A stretch of 64,000 nt of DNA from JAUMBM01 sp964441755 (GTDB taxonomy: Bacteria > Bacteroidota > Bacteroidia > Chitinophagales > Saprospiraceae), in the NCBI GenBank assembly GCA_964441755.1, contig CAYTVG010000007.1, positions 169,060 to 233,059 of the forward strand, given 5' to 3'. The translations under genes and the position numbers were made by a program. How positions within the stretch are numbered: the stretch's first letter is position 1; each line of letters starts with the position of its first letter. Positions 1 through 7,325 of the stretch are shown here, one piece after another. Below the pieces are notes generated by a model. It was given only the letters and a program-made list of their open reading frames with translations. It had not been told where the DNA came from and searched no databases.

Positions 1-473
1 AGCGGACTTGAGAAATAGATCATCCAACGACGCCAGCTAACATGATAGCAGTGCAAATCAACCCTCTCCTCTTCCAGGAGGCTGTCCAGCTTGGAGAGAC
101 TGATTTGCAGCGATTCTTTATCTCGTTTTTCCAACAGCCGTTCGGTCGTGTAGAGCTGGCGGTCGAGCGGCGAACTGAGCAGCTTTTCTACTGCCAGAAA
201 ACGCTCCAGCAGCAAGCTCGTTTCTGATAGCAGCCTCAGCCAACGATTTCGTATACCCGCGTCATCAGGCGATTTTTGCCATAGTTTACGCATACACCGC
301 TCTTCATCCGCAGTTGTCAGCTCAGGAAATGATTTTTGGGCGCGCACCAGCCTGATTAACTCGTAGGGTTCTTTTTTCTGGGTAAAAAAGGGCGACTGCA
401 AAAATTTTCCGAAGGAAGTCCACTCTTCTTCATCCAGAGATGACAAAAATTTGAATAACCTCATCTGCGCCAT
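1..473 (-). CDS. hypothetical protein, 3' part beyond window edge
   Basis: An open minus-strand frame starts with ATG at 473 (MAQMRLFKFLSSLDEEEW) and stays open to base 1, so at least 157 residues are present and the C-terminus lies outside the window. A second ATG three codons later (464) could also be the start. The visible part is rich in Leu, Glu and Lys and predicted helical. It has no signal peptide, no membrane segment and no catalytic motif I recognise. The next gene upstream is on the same strand but begins about 120 bp away across AT-rich DNA, so this gene probably has its own promoter. Function unknown. Confidence 0.7.
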   Translation of the reverse strand, partial: MAQMRLFKFLSSLDEEEWTSFGKFLQSPFFTQKKEPYELIRLVRAQKSFPELTTADEERCMRKLWQKSPDDAGIRNRWLRLLSETSLLLERFLAVEKLLSSPLDRQLYTTERLLEKRDKESLQISLSKLDSLLEEERVDLHCYHVSWRRWMIYFSSP

Positions 474-593
474 GATCTATTTTTTTACCTAAAAACAACA
501 TATATATTAGAATAATTTTACTTATTATACCTTCGATACATTCTTGTTACTTCAGCTCACACAACCTATTGACCTCTTATTTCACGGCCTTAC

Positions 594-1343
594 TCATTGA
601 TGATTTTTCTTCCAGTCCTCAAATTGCTGGCGGGCAGCCGGTGGTAGAGCAGTAGTATTCGTCTGATAAGTACTTTGATAATACACAGCTTTCTCAGCTT
701 GCCGGGCACTGATACAGGCAAGCAGCAACCAATGGGAAAAACCAGCGCGCTCAGCAGCAAAACCGAGTTGCTCGGCGCATTCCAGTTGTCGTAAAGCGCT
801 GTTATAGGATCGATAGTACAGGAGGTTGATCAGGCCGGCATAATATTGCAGCTGCTCCTTTTCGCAAGTACGCGGTGGCAGCAGTTCTTTCAGTGCCCGG
901 GCAGCTGTATCGTAATGAGCCGGGTTCCCGGTTTCAATGGCTTTCAACAAAGAGGACCGCCAGTCAGCGCCACCTACAATCGACAGATAGCCGCTGTCCT
1001 GTTCGGCCTGTACAGCGGCATTGAGCCAGACAATTCCCTGTTCTTTTTCAAAAAAATGGCGGTCAGATCGCCACCAAAACAGCCCTCCTATGAGCATGAT
1101 TGTTGCGGCCAAAGCGACCAGCCGCCGGCGGCCGGCAAACTGTCGGTGGCGACTGAGGGCAGTCCTGGCGGCCTGCTGCTGCTGCTGCTGTCGCTGCTGC
1201 AACGCCCGGGCAACTGCCAGTCGTTGCTGCAAATCAGCATCAGCCGCTATGCGCTCCAGCAAGTTTTCACGCTCTGTCGTCGACAAGTTGCCGGCCAGCA
1301 GCCTGTCTATTGCTTCCCAGGTGTCATCGCTTTTATCTTCCAT
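594..1343 (-). CDS. membrane-anchored anti-sigma-like protein with helical C-terminal domain
   Basis: A protein of 249 residues from ATG 1343; a GTG two codons upstream is possible. The N-terminal ~60 residues have the helical look of anti-sigma domains (MEDKSDDTWEAIDRLLAG). A Gln-rich stretch and one membrane helix (about residues 76-94, ending GGLFWW) follow, then a periplasmic Ala/Leu/Tyr-rich part that may form TPR-like helices. It lies just downstream of a sigma-like gene on the same strand (37 bp gap), the usual sigma/anti-sigma arrangement. No zinc-binding HxxxCxxC is visible. The anti-sigma role is inferred from topology and neighbourhood. It could also be a general membrane TPR protein. 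Confidence 0.6.
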   Translation of the reverse strand: MEDKSDDTWEAIDRLLAGNLSTTERENLLERIAADADLQQRLAVARALQQRQQQQQQAARTALSRHRQFAGRRRLVALAATIMLIGGLFWWRSDRHFFEKEQGIVWLNAAVQAEQDSGYLSIVGGADWRSSLLKAIETGNPAHYDTAARALKELLPPRTCEKEQLQYYAGLINLLYYRSYNSALRQLECAEQLGFAAERAGFSHWLLLACISARQAEKAVYYQSTYQTNTTALPPAARQQFEDWKKNHQ

Positions 1344-1380
1344 AATCACCTATTGACCTTTCGAGGCCACCGCCCATTAT

Positions 1381-2226
1381 TTATATTGATTTCCAATACT
1401 TTACAAGCTTATTCCTGCATTTATCCGCGCGGTGACGCAGTTGGTCTGCACTACAATCCCCAAACATACCTCCCATGCCGGCAATCTCAGCATACTTATA
1501 GCCCGCAGTTACCAACTCGATCAGCGCGTAGCAGAAAGGATCGTAGGCCTGCAAGATCGACATGCTCTGTGAAAGCAATTCACCATCGGGTTTACTGGAC
1601 AACAGACCCGCCAATAGGGCCTCTACACCCTCAGACCTGCTCACCGCTTGTTGGTTGAGTTGCCAGCTGCGGCTGTCGGACCGACGAATTTCCGTTGAGC
1701 ACTCATCCAAAAATATTTTTTCAAAGAGAGTTTTCAGGCCTGCCAGTTCCTGCCACTGCCAGCCGGAGCGCAGTCGCGCCAGCCATTTGGAAAAAGCCAT
1801 GCTAAAAGCGTCTGCTCGCCTGCCTGCTGCCGACAGCCGCCGCCGCGCCTCATGGCTATCAGCAATATGTGCCAGCCAGTCGGCCAACACCCCTTCCAGT
1901 CTTCGCTGCACTACCACCTCAGCAGACTGTAGCAGCTGCCGGATGCGCCGATCCCGCAGCCTCTCAAATAGCCGGTCCGGCGGAAGGTCTGACTTCTCTT
2001 CTTCGGTGATCGCTACCCATTCCCGCACAATAGCAGAAAGATGATCCTCTTTATTATCTCCCGAAGCTAAAAAATTCAGCAACTGCGCATTAGCTCCCCG
2101 ACAGACAATGCTGCGCGCATACTGACAACAACCCTCCACATCACCCGCCCATTGCCCTTCGCGAATCTGTACGGCCAGTGAGACTAAGCTTATTTCTTTT
2201 CCGGTAAAAAAACGAAAAATGCGCAT
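1381..2226 (-). CDS. sigma-70-like regulatory protein (degenerate region 2)
   Basis: A protein of 281 residues from ATG 2226 (MRIFRFFTGKEISLVSLAVQ); a GTG at 2262 would add 12 residues. The last ~55 residues resemble sigma region 4: ALIELVTAGYKYAEIAGMGG is followed by a basic helix ending NKLVKYWKSI, matching the familiar ECF pattern of a helix-turn-helix plus LRxxRxxCxxKL. The middle is longer than in ordinary ECF factors (about 180-200 aa) and I cannot recognise a clean core-binding region 2. Together with the membrane protein encoded 37 bp downstream it probably forms a sigma/anti-sigma pair. Confidence is moderate because only the C-terminus is recognisable. Confidence 0.55.
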   Translation of the reverse strand: MRIFRFFTGKEISLVSLAVQIREGQWAGDVEGCCQYARSIVCRGANAQLLNFLASGDNKEDHLSAIVREWVAITEEEKSDLPPDRLFERLRDRRIRQLLQSAEVVVQRRLEGVLADWLAHIADSHEARRRLSAAGRRADAFSMAFSKWLARLRSGWQWQELAGLKTLFEKIFLDECSTEIRRSDSRSWQLNQQAVSRSEGVEALLAGLLSSKPDGELLSQSMSILQAYDPFCYALIELVTAGYKYAEIAGMGGMFGDCSADQLRHRADKCRNKLVKYWKSI

Positions 2227-2675
2227 GGAAACCCTTGGCTGTATTGTTGGCAGCACTGACACCCCTCTATCTCCCCCGGCGCTTGAATACGCAATGCTGC
2301 TATGCGAAGATAGCTATTTATTGGCAGGTAAATCTACAGCAACTAATTGATTATTAAAATAAAAACCTACGAATATACCTACCATAGCTATTTGTACACA
2401 GTAATTGGCAGGTAGTACTTTTTGAACTTGTTAGTACCCACAGCAGGTATTTTTATACGACAGCAATCAAAAATTTTCAGGGAAAAACCAAAGCAAAGAT
2501 AAATCAAATAAATAATTGAAAATCAGTTTTTTAATAATCAAAAATAAGCTGTCAAAAAGTTGTGATAAGCCGTAAAATCAAGCATTTGTGTCCAACCCAC
2601 CAATCCTATACAGGCTGCATATTTGATACAGGTCAAAAAAAACCACAAAGCTGATAGTCAGTCAAAAACAACTTT
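2227..2675. other. AT-rich divergent intergenic region
   Basis: About 450 bp separate the minus-strand sigma-like gene from the plus-strand envelope operon. It is clearly richer in A and T than the flanking genes and contains no credible reading frame, so it should hold promoters for both directions. A near match to the Bacteroidota -7 box (CATATTTG) lies shortly before the 2676 start. The only structured signal I see is the pair of repeated motifs listed separately at 2311-2414. Confidence 0.5.
2311..2414. repeat. paired direct repeats in promoter region
   Basis: The 11-mer ATTGGCAGGTA occurs at 2320-2330 and again at 2404-2414, and the 9-mer TAGCTATTT occurs at 2311-2319 and 2385-2393. Each copy of the second motif precedes a copy of the first, so a two-part unit is repeated with different internal spacing. 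The position between divergent genes suggests a binding site for a regulator, possibly the sigma-like gene product or the regulator encoded at 2676. That role is inference. Confidence 0.4.
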
Positions 2676-3458
2676 ATGAAGGCGAAAATATGGCCTTTTT
2701 TACACCAGTTGCGAACACCCTATGCAGTAACTGCAGACGCACAGACTGCCGAGTTGCAATTACTTGGCAAGATGACTGCTTATGAGCAGTTCTTCGTAAT
2801 CGTGGATCTGACGACTTTAGAAATACAGAACAGTCTGGGTACCGAACAATGGCTGGGGTATGCATTGCACCAGATGTCAGATCTACTACCCCCACAACTA
2901 ACTGAAGGACAACGACAACTGATGGAAGCCTATTTTTTGGCCTTCGTCAAAATGTTGACAGTCACGGAACAGCGGAGTGGCTTTTTGCGCCAGCGATTGC
3001 TGTGCCAGCTACCGATACGTCAGGCCGTGGGTAAGCCCCTGCTGGTAAAAATGCTGGCAACGCCTTTTCAGTACGACGCAGATGGCCGGCTTGCCAGTCT
3101 GTTGCTGCTGGGCAGCTGCCTGGGTACATACAGACAACAACCATTAAATCCTCGCTTTCTGGACGGCTCACAGCCATTTGGTCCCTACTGGCAACAATGG
3201 CTGCAGAAAGAGGCCTGGGAATTACTGAGTAGCCAACAGCCTTTTACACCCCAGCAACTGCGAATTATCAAGCTATTGGCCAGCAATGAAGATTCAAAAA
3301 CACGGGACATTGCAACAGAACTGTTTATCGCCCAGGGTACTGCGCTTACGCATAACAAGCAGATTGTACAAAAAGCGTCGCAATGGATGGGCCAACATTT
3401 CGGCAGTGCACGCGAGGCAGCTATTCACCTGCACCAATCGGGTATGATCATTTACTGA
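2676..3458 (+). CDS. putative LuxR/PAS-type regulator, first gene of envelope locus
   Basis: A soluble protein of 260 residues. The C-terminal ~70 residues begin QPFTPQQLRIIKLLASNEDSK and continue with DIATELFIAQGTALTHNKQI. This has the layout of a LuxR-type helix-turn-helix (T..E..I...A...S...IA..L.IS..TV..H...I), although several consensus residues are replaced. The N-terminal part could be a PAS-like sensor, but I cannot identify cofactor residues. The ATG at 2676 follows AT-rich DNA. The next gene begins about 30 bp downstream, so this may be the regulator of, or co-transcribed with, the 3.5-7.1 kb envelope genes. The regulator assignment is tentative. Confidence 0.5.
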   Translation: MKAKIWPFLHQLRTPYAVTADAQTAELQLLGKMTAYEQFFVIVDLTTLEIQNSLGTEQWLGYALHQMSDLLPPQLTEGQRQLMEAYFLAFVKMLTVTEQRSGFLRQRLLCQLPIRQAVGKPLLVKMLATPFQYDADGRLASLLLLGSCLGTYRQQPLNPRFLDGSQPFGPYWQQWLQKEAWELLSSQQPFTPQQLRIIKLLASNEDSKTRDIATELFIAQGTALTHNKQIVQKASQWMGQHFGSAREAAIHLHQSGMIIY

Positions 3459-3489
3459 ACAACCATTGATCAATCAAAACATAGCCTAT

Positions 3490-5142
3490 ATGCGCAAGTC
3501 AATATGTTCGCTTTTCTTGTGGTCAGTAGCCAGTTTATTGGCGATACCATTGCCTGTGACCGGGCAGTTATTGCCCTCCTTCGGACGGCTGCAGTCGTTG
3601 TTGAGCAGTGTACAGGTCGACAATGCAACCATTAGCCAGTCGGTAGAAGCAGCTGCTTCGCAACCCTATCGCCTGCGTTTTCGCATAGGTACCACCATTG
3701 GGCGTGGCAGCGAGCAGACTGAAGAATATGAACTCAATCTGGCTTTGCTCGACACGCTTCAGATCAGCATCGTCGACTCCCGCAACAAACTGTCGGTATC
3801 GCTGACCGCGCAACGGGATCCGCTTATTCTGCGGATCAGTCGTTCGTCTCAGGGCAGCTATGTCAAAAGCATGATGCTGCAAGCGGCCGATGCTGATCAG
3901 GCCCGCGAATTAGTGACGGTTGTAAAGCGGCTGGTCAGGGAAGCAAGGCCTGCCTGGGAAGCCGATGCTGTATTCCCGCAGGATTTACAGGGCATTGATC
4001 GCTGGCTCAACGAGCAGATTGGCCAGGTAAGCTTTCTGGAACAGGCCTACGAACAAAGCTGGCGATCTCTGGCGGAGGGGGAGTACGAACTAGCTGTCAG
4101 CAATGCAAAAACAGGCCAACAACTGCTGACATTCAGTCCTGATGATATGACTGCCGCCAGCTTGCGGGTGCAGGCCCGGGGCGACGAGGTGCAGTTGAGC
4201 TTATCGACCCAGCGGTCTGCCAATCTGGTGCGGTGTGTACAGGACGGTACACCCTGCAACTACCGCAACGATATTGTCCTCCACTGCCGCCGTTATGATC
4301 AGGCCCTGCTCATTTCCAAAGCACTGCAGCAGTGGCTGCTCCTTCAACAGCAGCAGACCCGACCGCCGGTACGAGTCCGCAGCAGAGAAGAAGCCATGAC
4401 CCGCCTTGCTGTACTGCTCAAGGACTTCAGCATTGAAAACACCAGCTACCAGCAGCAAGTCAGCGGGGACCACATCCTCGAGTGGACACAGCAAATCAAC
4501 AGCTCGCAAAAGCTGACCGATAAAAAATACCGCTTTCATCCGGCAGATATAGATACCAGCCAGCTGCTGATCACTACCCGCGGAGCAACTGCCTTCCTTG
4601 AAATCAACTGTCTGAAGCGGCTGCCGTATATCGAGCGGTCGGAAGGAGGTAACCGCATGCCTTTCGTTAGTAGCATAGATATTCCTATGCCGGACATTCC
4701 TGCCGCCCGGCAGCTGCAGCTCCTTCTGCGCCAGCTGCGGGCGCTCTCCCCTGCTGATATTGCGCCAGCCAATTTCAGTTGGCTGGCAGCAACAGTTGCC
4801 GAATATCACTACCGTCCTGATATGAAACAAGTACTTAGCCAGCCCGAAGGATCCGCCTGCAAGTGGCAGCTGCAGTATGAGGTCAGCAGCAGCCGCGGAG
4901 GCAGATCAAGCTGGTATGAGTTTAGTCTGCAGGACATCAACCCCAACCAAATTAGACTCGATGTGAGCGGAAGAGAGGTCAGTGTCAGGCTCAACACCCA
5001 TGGCGAGCAGGCCCTCATCAAGCTGTACACCGCCGCTGACAAGTACAACTTTGAGCGAAGCCTTACCATATACTTTAACGATATCGATGCGGCCAAACGA
5101 GCAGAAGTAAGCATCCGGGCACTGCTGCAAAGCTGTCAGTAG
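3490..5142 (+). CDS. exported protein with four copies of an unrecognised ~95-residue domain
   Basis: A protein of 550 residues from ATG 3490 (MRKSICSLFLWSVASLLAIP), chosen because it gives a clean signal peptide ending near TGQ. An upstream ATG at 3466 would add eight residues before it. Four diverged copies of one module can be read along the chain: about residues 60-155, 200-290, 335-440 and 460-550. Each has an opening strand with a polar segment (EEYELNLALLDTLQISI in the first, SWYEFSLQDINPNQIRL in the last), then strands, and ends with an amphipathic helix rich in A, R and L (ADADQARELVTVVKRLV; NDIDAAKRAEVSIRALL). It is probably periplasmic or surface-exposed. I do not recognise the family. 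Co-oriented with genes 2676-7070. Confidence 0.7.
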   Translation: MRKSICSLFLWSVASLLAIPLPVTGQLLPSFGRLQSLLSSVQVDNATISQSVEAAASQPYRLRFRIGTTIGRGSEQTEEYELNLALLDTLQISIVDSRNKLSVSLTAQRDPLILRISRSSQGSYVKSMMLQAADADQARELVTVVKRLVREARPAWEADAVFPQDLQGIDRWLNEQIGQVSFLEQAYEQSWRSLAEGEYELAVSNAKTGQQLLTFSPDDMTAASLRVQARGDEVQLSLSTQRSANLVRCVQDGTPCNYRNDIVLHCRRYDQALLISKALQQWLLLQQQQTRPPVRVRSREEAMTRLAVLLKDFSIENTSYQQQVSGDHILEWTQQINSSQKLTDKKYRFHPADIDTSQLLITTRGATAFLEINCLKRLPYIERSEGGNRMPFVSSIDIPMPDIPAARQLQLLLRQLRALSPADIAPANFSWLAATVAEYHYRPDMKQVLSQPEGSACKWQLQYEVSSSRGGRSSWYEFSLQDINPNQIRLDVSGREVSVRLNTHGEQALIKLYTAADKYNFERSLTIYFNDIDAAKRAEVSIRALLQSCQ

Positions 5143-5202
5143 CTCCGGGAACCAGCCTTGCTGGTCCGGCCAGCCTTCACACGATCAAACAACATACAAA
5201 AT

Positions 5203-5817
5203 ATGGAAAAGCAATTTCTGTGGATTATACTTTTACTGGCTACACCTCTGCTGCTGGCAGCACACGGGCCAGAACCCGGCCAGCCCGCTGTCCGGCCCTT
5301 TTACCTGCGGGATCTCTTCCGGCAGAGCGATATGTTTTCCGAAAAATCACATTTCCTCTGGGCTGATTACCATGCCATCAGCAATCGCGGCAATCGCCCT
5401 TTTCTCTCGGCGGTCATCATCCCTCCGGTAGGCCTGGGCTATGAAAAGCGATTGTTTAACAACTTCGGACTACGCATTGCCGCCGCCACCCACTGGTGGG
5501 ACGAAGACCGCCTGCGGGTGAGTCTCCCCGAGCGGCAGCTATTTTTACAATACCGCTACAGCTACTGGACGCTGGGTGCAGGCCTTTCCTACCATTTTGC
5601 TGTCAACTACCGCTGGGATCCCTACATAGCTTTCCAGCCGAGTTTCCGGCTCGCAAACGCCAGCTGTGAATGCGAATCATTCACAGAATCAGGCTGGTCA
5701 AATGACTTCCTTCTGGGGCTGCGCTATTTCGCCAGCCACCGCTTTTACCTGCTTGCAGAGGCCGGACAGCATGGCGTGGGCTATGCTAAAATAGGACTTG
5801 GGATAAAAATCTATTAA
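5203..5817 (+). CDS. outer-membrane beta-barrel protein, hypothetical
   Basis: A protein of 204 residues from ATG 5203 (MEKQFLWIILLLATPLLLAA), which starts a textbook signal peptide; the longer frame from 5158 adds 15 polar residues and is less likely. The mature part alternates hydrophobic and polar residues with many Tyr, Trp and Phe (QLFLQYRYSYWTLGAGLSYH) and ends in an aromatic residue after a final strand (GYAKIGLGIKIY), as outer-membrane barrels of about eight strands do. It sits 60 bp behind the four-repeat protein and 15 bp before the VWA lipoprotein gene, which suggests one envelope operon. No specific function visible. Confidence 0.65.
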   Translation: MEKQFLWIILLLATPLLLAAHGPEPGQPAVRPFYLRDLFRQSDMFSEKSHFLWADYHAISNRGNRPFLSAVIIPPVGLGYEKRLFNNFGLRIAAATHWWDEDRLRVSLPERQLFLQYRYSYWTLGAGLSYHFAVNYRWDPYIAFQPSFRLANASCECESFTESGWSNDFLLGLRYFASHRFYLLAEAGQHGVGYAKIGLGIKIY

Positions 5818-5832
5818 TCAAAACCGTGTACT

Positions 5833-6534
5833 GTGAAAATCATATACTATATAACATTTACAGGTATGTTGCTATTGACAGCCTGCGAGCAATACGACGC
5901 CCTCATGCCGGAGCCGCCGGTAGGCAGCATTAGCGGCGACCAGCTTAGCCTGGTTGAAACCTTTTCGCCCCTCACCTGCAACGACACCTCTGTCTGCAGC
6001 ATCATTTATGACCAGCTTACCATACCCAATGTCCTTTGCAGACTGGTCTCCAGCGAGCGCAACCGCGACATCGTATTCATCGTCGACAAGACCGGCTCTA
6101 TGTCCGATGATATCGACATCGTCCGGCAGAACATCAACGACATCATCCGGTGTATCCCTCGAGGATGTCGACTGGGCGCAGCCTCTTATGGCGATATCTG
6201 GTCGGACGGCATTGACTGGTACGATTTTGTGGATCTGGATCGCGATTTCAACAAAGCGCGGGCGTTCATTGACAACATCCGAACCGTTGGCGGCGGCGAC
6301 ACCCCGGAATCGGTCTACGATGCCATCTGGAAAGCGCTGGATGAGATGAGCTGGCAGAATTGTTCACCCCCGCCTTTGGTGATTGTCATGGGTGATGCGC
6401 CGCCGCACGTCGGGAGCAGAACGCAGCGCTCACTGGACGATATCATCGCCAAAACCGAAGCTATCTGCCCGGACAATGTCAAAGACGGAGAATGTGCAGG
6501 TGTGAGTTTTCGACCAATTATTATCATTAATTAA
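5833..6534 (+). CDS. von Willebrand factor A domain lipoprotein
   Basis: A protein of 233 residues starting at GTG 5833. A signal peptide with lipobox LTAC (Cys18) is followed by a VWA domain of about 155 residues. The metal-ion-dependent adhesion site reads DKTGSM (Asp85, Thr87, Ser89), a conservative variant of DxSxS. The second MIDAS loop lies in GGGDTPES and the later Asp in VIVMGDAPPH. The domain ends soon after SFRPIIIIN, so the protein is short, little more than an anchored VWA domain. Its cysteines (CNDTSVC, CIPRGC) may form disulphides. A role in surface protein-protein binding is likely. It lies between two barrel genes in the same orientation. Confidence 0.8.
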   Translation: MKIIYYITFTGMLLLTACEQYDALMPEPPVGSISGDQLSLVETFSPLTCNDTSVCSIIYDQLTIPNVLCRLVSSERNRDIVFIVDKTGSMSDDIDIVRQNINDIIRCIPRGCRLGAASYGDIWSDGIDWYDFVDLDRDFNKARAFIDNIRTVGGGDTPESVYDAIWKALDEMSWQNCSPPPLVIVMGDAPPHVGSRTQRSLDDIIAKTEAICPDNVKDGECAGVSFRPIIIIN

Positions 6535-6551
6535 TCAACAAACCTTTTATT

Positions 6552-7070
6552 ATGAAAAAGTTCTATCTATTATTCCTGCTGATTACGACTGGCTGTATGC
6601 TCAGCACCAGCCTGCAGGCACAGGAGTACCGCTCGGCAATAGGCCTGCGCCTGGGCTCTCCCGTATCTGCCTCTTTCAAGACATTTATCAGCAACAATGG
6701 CGCTATTGAAGGATTTGTCAACTACAATACTGAGAATACCTTCTCCAGCTATCGCTGGTCGCGTATCGGGCTGGGAGCCGCCTATCAGAAACACGATGAC
6801 CTGGGCGGAAATATCAGCGGTATCAGCTGGTATTACGGATTTGGTGCCACGGCCTACCGCTGGGGGTATAGCGATGACAGTTTTTTCAATGATTACGGGA
6901 GTTTTTCGCTGGGACTGCAGGGATATGCGGGGTTGGAATATGTATTCCCCAGCCGCAAGATTGTACTCAGTCTGGACTGGGTACCCACCTATTTCATCAG
7001 TGGCGGCTATGTCAGCGGATTTGGTTATGACCAGGGGGCACTGTCTGTTCGCTATATCTTCCGGCAGTAA
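6552..7070 (+). CDS. outer-membrane beta-barrel protein, hypothetical
   Basis: A protein of 172 residues with a clear signal peptide (MKKFYLLFLLITTGCMLSTS, cleavage near LQAQ). The mature chain is a series of aromatic amphipathic strands with Gly-rich turns (IGLRLGSPVSASFKTF, LSLDWVPTYFISGGY) and ends GALSVRYIFRQ, typical of small Bacteroidota barrels. It is the last gene of the 2.7-7.1 kb group, 17 bp after the VWA lipoprotein. Downstream is a dispersed-repeat element and then the next transcription unit. Function unknown. Confidence 0.65.
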   Translation: MKKFYLLFLLITTGCMLSTSLQAQEYRSAIGLRLGSPVSASFKTFISNNGAIEGFVNYNTENTFSSYRWSRIGLGAAYQKHDDLGGNISGISWYYGFGATAYRWGYSDDSFFNDYGSFSLGLQGYAGLEYVFPSRKIVLSLDWVPTYFISGGYVSGFGYDQGALSVRYIFRQ

Positions 7071-7110
7071 TTTTTGTTTGTCAGTTCATTGAAATCCGGG
7101 TCCTGGCATC

Positions 7111-7252
7111 TGTTCGGGATTTTCTACCGGCAGCAAAAGTAAGCTATCGGATATCTGTTTGCGTTTCAACCGAGTGTAGCCGGCACTGCCGTCAATAAAA
7201 GTTGAAACTCCGGGATAAGCCCTCTTTGGGCTCTGCATTAAAATTCAGAACA
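7111..7252. repeat. dispersed terminal-inverted-repeat element, copy A
   Basis: A member of the intergenic repeat family described in the findings. Its left end is TGTTCGGGATTTTCTACC and the inverted right end ends CATTAAAATTCAGAACA, with 11 of the first 13 bases pairing. The inside shares the TGTAGCCGGCACTGCC block with copy C, where it reads ATAGCCGGTGCCGGC. It lies between an outer-membrane barrel gene and a T9SS cargo gene and contains no reading frame. Confidence 0.55.
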
Positions 7253-7325
7253 GGCTCCGGGAGCCCGGCCATTTAGATGGCTATACATGGTCGTAGTCAT
7301 CATCACATTATCAATAGTAGCCATT

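Noticed and set aside
846..1658. Long plus-strand frame opposite the sigma/anti-sigma genes
   Set aside because: Its composition is that of a complementary-strand shadow and it crosses two well-formed minus-strand genes; no family features.
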